A stretch of DNA of 8,099 nucleotides from an uncultured Clostridia bacterium (lineage in GTDB: Bacteria; Bacillota; Clostridia; Oscillospirales; Ruminococcaceae), in the NCBI GenBank assembly GCA_937901465.1, contig CALGTU010000192.1:1-8099 (forward strand), read 5' to 3'. The notes under the pieces were generated by a model. It was not told the DNA's origin. It worked only from the letters and a program-made list of their open reading frames with translations, and searched no databases. Positions 5,562-8,099 of the stretch are shown piece by piece; the stretch's first letter is position 1, and every line of letters starts with the position of its first letter. The position numbers and the translations under genes are program-made.

Positions 5562-5600
5562 AAAAACCGAGGGCACCGAGGTGTTATGTCCGGTGCCCTC
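5562..5600 (-). terminator. Rho-independent terminator after the activase gene
   Basis: On the minus strand GAGGGCACCG (5600-5591) pairs perfectly with CGGTGCCCTC (5578-5569) around a 12-base loop, followed by GG and five T residues (5566-5562). It closes the large activase gene, and its T-run is directly followed by the ribosome binding site of the YkgJ-family gene, so read-through would give that gene's mRNA. I see no separate promoter for it between 5601 and 5627. Confidence 0.88.
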
Positions 5601-5627
5601 AATATTTTGTAAAGTTAATTATTCAGA

Positions 5628-8099
5628 CTATACGTTAGCTGCTTTTTTGTTTTTCTCTGCCTGTTCCATAGCGGCAACAAGTGAACGAAGTCTTATCTTT
5701 GCAGCACCGAGATTGCTGATTTCGTCGATTTTAAGCTGAGTATAGAGCTTTCCACCATTTTCTAAGATAGAACGAACTTCGTCTGTTGTGATAGCGTCTA
5801 TTCCGCAACCGAATGAAACAAGCTGAACAAGCTGCATATCGTCCTGCTTTGTAACATATTCCGCTGCTTTATAAAGTCTTGCGTGGTATGTCCACTGATT
5901 GAGAACCGAAATATTTGGTGTTGAGCCGAGATGAGAAATACTGTCTTCTGTAATAACGGCAAGACCCAAAGATGTTATCAATTTCTGGATACCATGGTTG
6001 ATTTCGGGGTCGATATGATAAGGTCTTCCCGCTATGACGATAATCTTTCTGCCGTCTGCTCTTGCATCTTCGATAATCTTTTCACCCTGTGCTATAACAT
6101 CATCTCGGTATGATTTAAGTGCTTTCCATGCTGATTCATATGCTGAAACGATATCTCCCTTTTTGAGATTATACTTTTTGAGTGATTTCTGCATAGCTTC
6201 TGCAAAATGCTTTTTGAGGTTGATATCGATATAGGGATAAAGGAAATTATCTTCTGTGAGTGAAGAAACATTTGCCTTTAAAAGTTCGGGATAATATGCA
6301 ACAACAGGACAGTTATAATGGTTATCACTTCCGCCTTCATCAACATTGTAGCTTTCACAGGGGTAGAAGATGAAGTCTACTCCTCTTTCGAGAAGGCTTT
6401 CAATATGACCGTGTGCAATCTTCGCGGGATAGCAGACTGTATCTGAGGGGATTGTATGCTGTCCCTTATAGTAGGTGTTTCTTGTACTTTCTTCTGAACA
6501 TACTACTTCAAATCCCAAATCGGTGAAGAATGCATGCCAGAAAGGAAGCTGTTCATAGAAACCGAGACAAAGAGGAATTCCCACTTTAGCCTTTGCTTCC
6601 CCTACGGGTTTACCCTGCATAACGGATAAAAGTCTGTTATATTTATAATCATAAAGACAAGGGATTTCTTTTTCCCTCTTTATTCCTGCACCCTTTTCAC
6701 AACGATTTCCCGCGATGAATTTTCTGCCGTCAGAAAAGCCTATTACTGTGAGGTTACAGTGTGCTGTACAACCCTGACATACGGCACCCTTTGAAGTATA
6801 TGAAAATTCCTTGAGTTCTTCTGCTGAAAGAAGTGATGATTTTTTCTCTGTCTGCTGTTCTTTTGCATATAAAGCGGCACCGAACGCACCCATGAGTCCT
6901 GCTATTGCGGGTCTTGTAACGTTTCTGCCGAGTTCCATTTCAAATGAACGGAGAACTGCGTCGTTAAGGAATGTTCCGCCCTGAACAACGATATTCTTTC
7001 CGAGTTCATCGGCTGAATTCGCTCTGATAACCTTATAGATAGCATTCTTGATGATAGATGCAGAAAGACCTGCCGAGATATCTTCTACCGAAGCACCGTC
7101 TTTCTGTGCCTGCTTAACGTTTGAGTTCATGAATACTGTACATCTCGAGCCAAGGTCAACGGGATTTTCAGCGAAAAGACCGAGCTTTGAGAATTCGGCA
7201 ATATCGTATCCCATTGCATAGGCAAATGTCTGGATAAATGAACCGCAACCTGATGAACAAGCTTCGTTGAGCATAATGCTATCGATAGCGTTATTCTTGA
7301 TTTTGAAGCACTTGATATCCTGTCCGCCGATATCGATGATAAAGTCAACATCGGGGCAGAAGAACGCTGCCGCCTTGAAGTGTGCTACTGTTTCAACGAT
7401 ACCGAAATCACAACGGAGTCCTGAGCGGATAAGGTCTTCACCGTAACCTGTAACGGCACTTCCCTTTATGTTTATTCTGCCTTCTGAAAGAGCGTAGATT
7501 TCTTCAATCTGTTTTGTGATTATATCAAGAGGCTGTCCCTTTGAAGCACAATAATGATTATAGAGAAGTTTTCCTTCGGGTGTTATCAAAACGAGTTTTG
7601 TTGTTGTTGAGCCTGCGTCGATACCGAGATAAGCATCACCCTGATATCCTCTGATATCGGCATAGCCTAAATCACAAGCGCTATGACGCTTTACAAAATC
7701 TGCGTATTCTTCTTTTGTATTAAAAAGTCTCGCTGAGGTTATAATAGTATCTGAAACGGGAGCGTTTTCTATTTTTTCAACCGCTTCGGAAAGAAGCATG
7801 GGTTCTGTGTTTTCCTTTGCATAAAGCGCACTTCCGAATGCCATGAATACAGGCGCTGTTTCGGGGAAAACCGCTGTTTCTTCGTTAAGAGAAAGTGTTC
7901 TTACAAACGCTTTTCTGAGTTCTTTCTGGAAAGATAAGGGTCCTCCTAAGAAAAGAACGTTTCCTTCTATTGTTCTGCCCTGTGCAAGACCTGCAATTGT
8001 CTGGTTTACTACTGCCTGAAAAACGGATGCCGCAAGATCGGATTTTTTTGCGCCCTCGTTGATAAGAGGCTGAATGTCGGATTTGGCAAATACACCGCA
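5628..8099 (-). CDS. Acyl-CoA dehydratase activase-like protein (BadF/HgdC plus DUF2229), 5' end outside window
   Basis: The reading frame stays open to the right edge, so 823 C-terminal residues are seen; an ATG at 7844 is internal. Family members activate 2-hydroxyacyl-CoA dehydratases or related enzymes by ATP-driven electron transfer from a [4Fe-4S] cluster. Numbering from the edge, residues 1 to about 97 end a first BadF/BcrA ATPase domain (LGGPLSF; FMAFGSALYAK). A second, complete copy spans about 157-415: GIDAGSTTTK (159-168), VTGYGEDLI, DIGGQDIKCF, cluster motif NEACSSGCGSF (278-288), SRCTVF (318-323) and VQGGTF. A cysteine block follows (441, 444, 448, 467), then DUF2229 (from about 505) with CYPAKIAHGH, AGRPYH (690-695), SFGCGID (762-768) and a KIDEISNLGAAKIR end. 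This order fits the large tandem-domain proteins of about 1400 residues; no partner dehydratase is visible. A terminator follows at 5562-5600. Confidence 0.93.
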   Translation of the reverse strand, partial: CGVFAKSDIQPLINEGAKKSDLAASVFQAVVNQTIAGLAQGRTIEGNVLFLGGPLSFQKELRKAFVRTLSLNEETAVFPETAPVFMAFGSALYAKENTEPMLLSEAVEKIENAPVSDTIITSARLFNTKEEYADFVKRHSACDLGYADIRGYQGDAYLGIDAGSTTTKLVLITPEGKLLYNHYCASKGQPLDIITKQIEEIYALSEGRINIKGSAVTGYGEDLIRSGLRCDFGIVETVAHFKAAAFFCPDVDFIIDIGGQDIKCFKIKNNAIDSIMLNEACSSGCGSFIQTFAYAMGYDIAEFSKLGLFAENPVDLGSRCTVFMNSNVKQAQKDGASVEDISAGLSASIIKNAIYKVIRANSADELGKNIVVQGGTFLNDAVLRSFEMELGRNVTRPAIAGLMGAFGAALYAKEQQTEKKSSLLSAEELKEFSYTSKGAVCQGCTAHCNLTVIGFSDGRKFIAGNRCEKGAGIKREKEIPCLYDYKYNRLLSVMQGKPVGEAKAKVGIPLCLGFYEQLPFWHAFFTDLGFEVVCSEESTRNTYYKGQHTIPSDTVCYPAKIAHGHIESLLERGVDFIFYPCESYNVDEGGSDNHYNCPVVAYYPELLKANVSSLTEDNFLYPYIDINLKKHFAEAMQKSLKKYNLKKGDIVSAYESAWKALKSYRDDVIAQGEKIIEDARADGRKIIVIAGRPYHIDPEINHGIQKLITSLGLAVITEDSISHLGSTPNISVLNQWTYHARLYKAAEYVTKQDDMQLVQLVSFGCGIDAITTDEVRSILENGGKLYTQLKIDEISNLGAAKIRLRSLVAAMEQAEKNKKAANV

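Noticed and set aside
7127..7351. Minus-strand 74-codon frame inside the activase
   Set aside because: It is a shadow frame inside a well-supported conserved domain.

Overview
The window looks like a chromosomal segment of an anaerobic, spore-forming Clostridia, most likely of the Oscillospiraceae/Ruminococcaceae type. The evidence is the AT-rich base composition with strong GGAGG-type ribosome binding sites, a spoVAC sporulation gene, a CoA-enzyme activase typical of strict anaerobes, a type IV pilus retraction ATPase and a formate/nitrite-type transporter. This placement is an inference from gene content; no rRNA or other taxonomic marker is present. There are no mobile elements, CRISPR arrays, tRNA or rRNA genes that I can recognise.

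Layout from left to right. Positions 1-162 hold no supportable gene, but contain a GC-rich block with nested dyads (about 57-140). A minus-strand FNT-family transporter (163-786) follows with its own promoter. It is separated by a terminator from a minus-strand pair, cobU-like then pilT (1959-2504 and 891-1940), transcribed from a good promoter at 2558-2586. A minus-strand metal-dependent amidohydrolase (2625-3443) is divergent from a plus-strand group: a PP2C-type protein phosphatase (3586-4338), a small basic membrane protein with a TTG start (4343-4588), and spoVAC (4652-5095). spoVAC is preceded by a hairpin that is both a terminator-like structure and the home of its ribosome binding site. 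A minus-strand YkgJ-type cysteine-cluster protein (5067-5549) overlaps the spoVAC end tail to tail. The rest of the window is the C-terminal 823 residues of a large minus-strand CoA-dehydratase activase (5628-8099), which enters from the right edge and ends at a terminator hairpin.

The genes do not form one pathway. The window is mainly small, independently controlled units, most with a promoter visible in the sequence. The parts most worth a second look are the spoVAC control region, where a possible sigma-G promoter lies in the 5' arm of the hairpin that hides the ribosome binding site; the absence of spoVAD and spoVAE beside spoVAC; a CobU-like protein that appears to lack the guanylylated histidine and shares a transcript with pilT; and the unexplained structured block at the left edge. 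Several starts were moved from the longest reading frame because a promoter or ribosome binding site decides the matter (786, 3586, 4343, 5549). The large activase has no start in the window.
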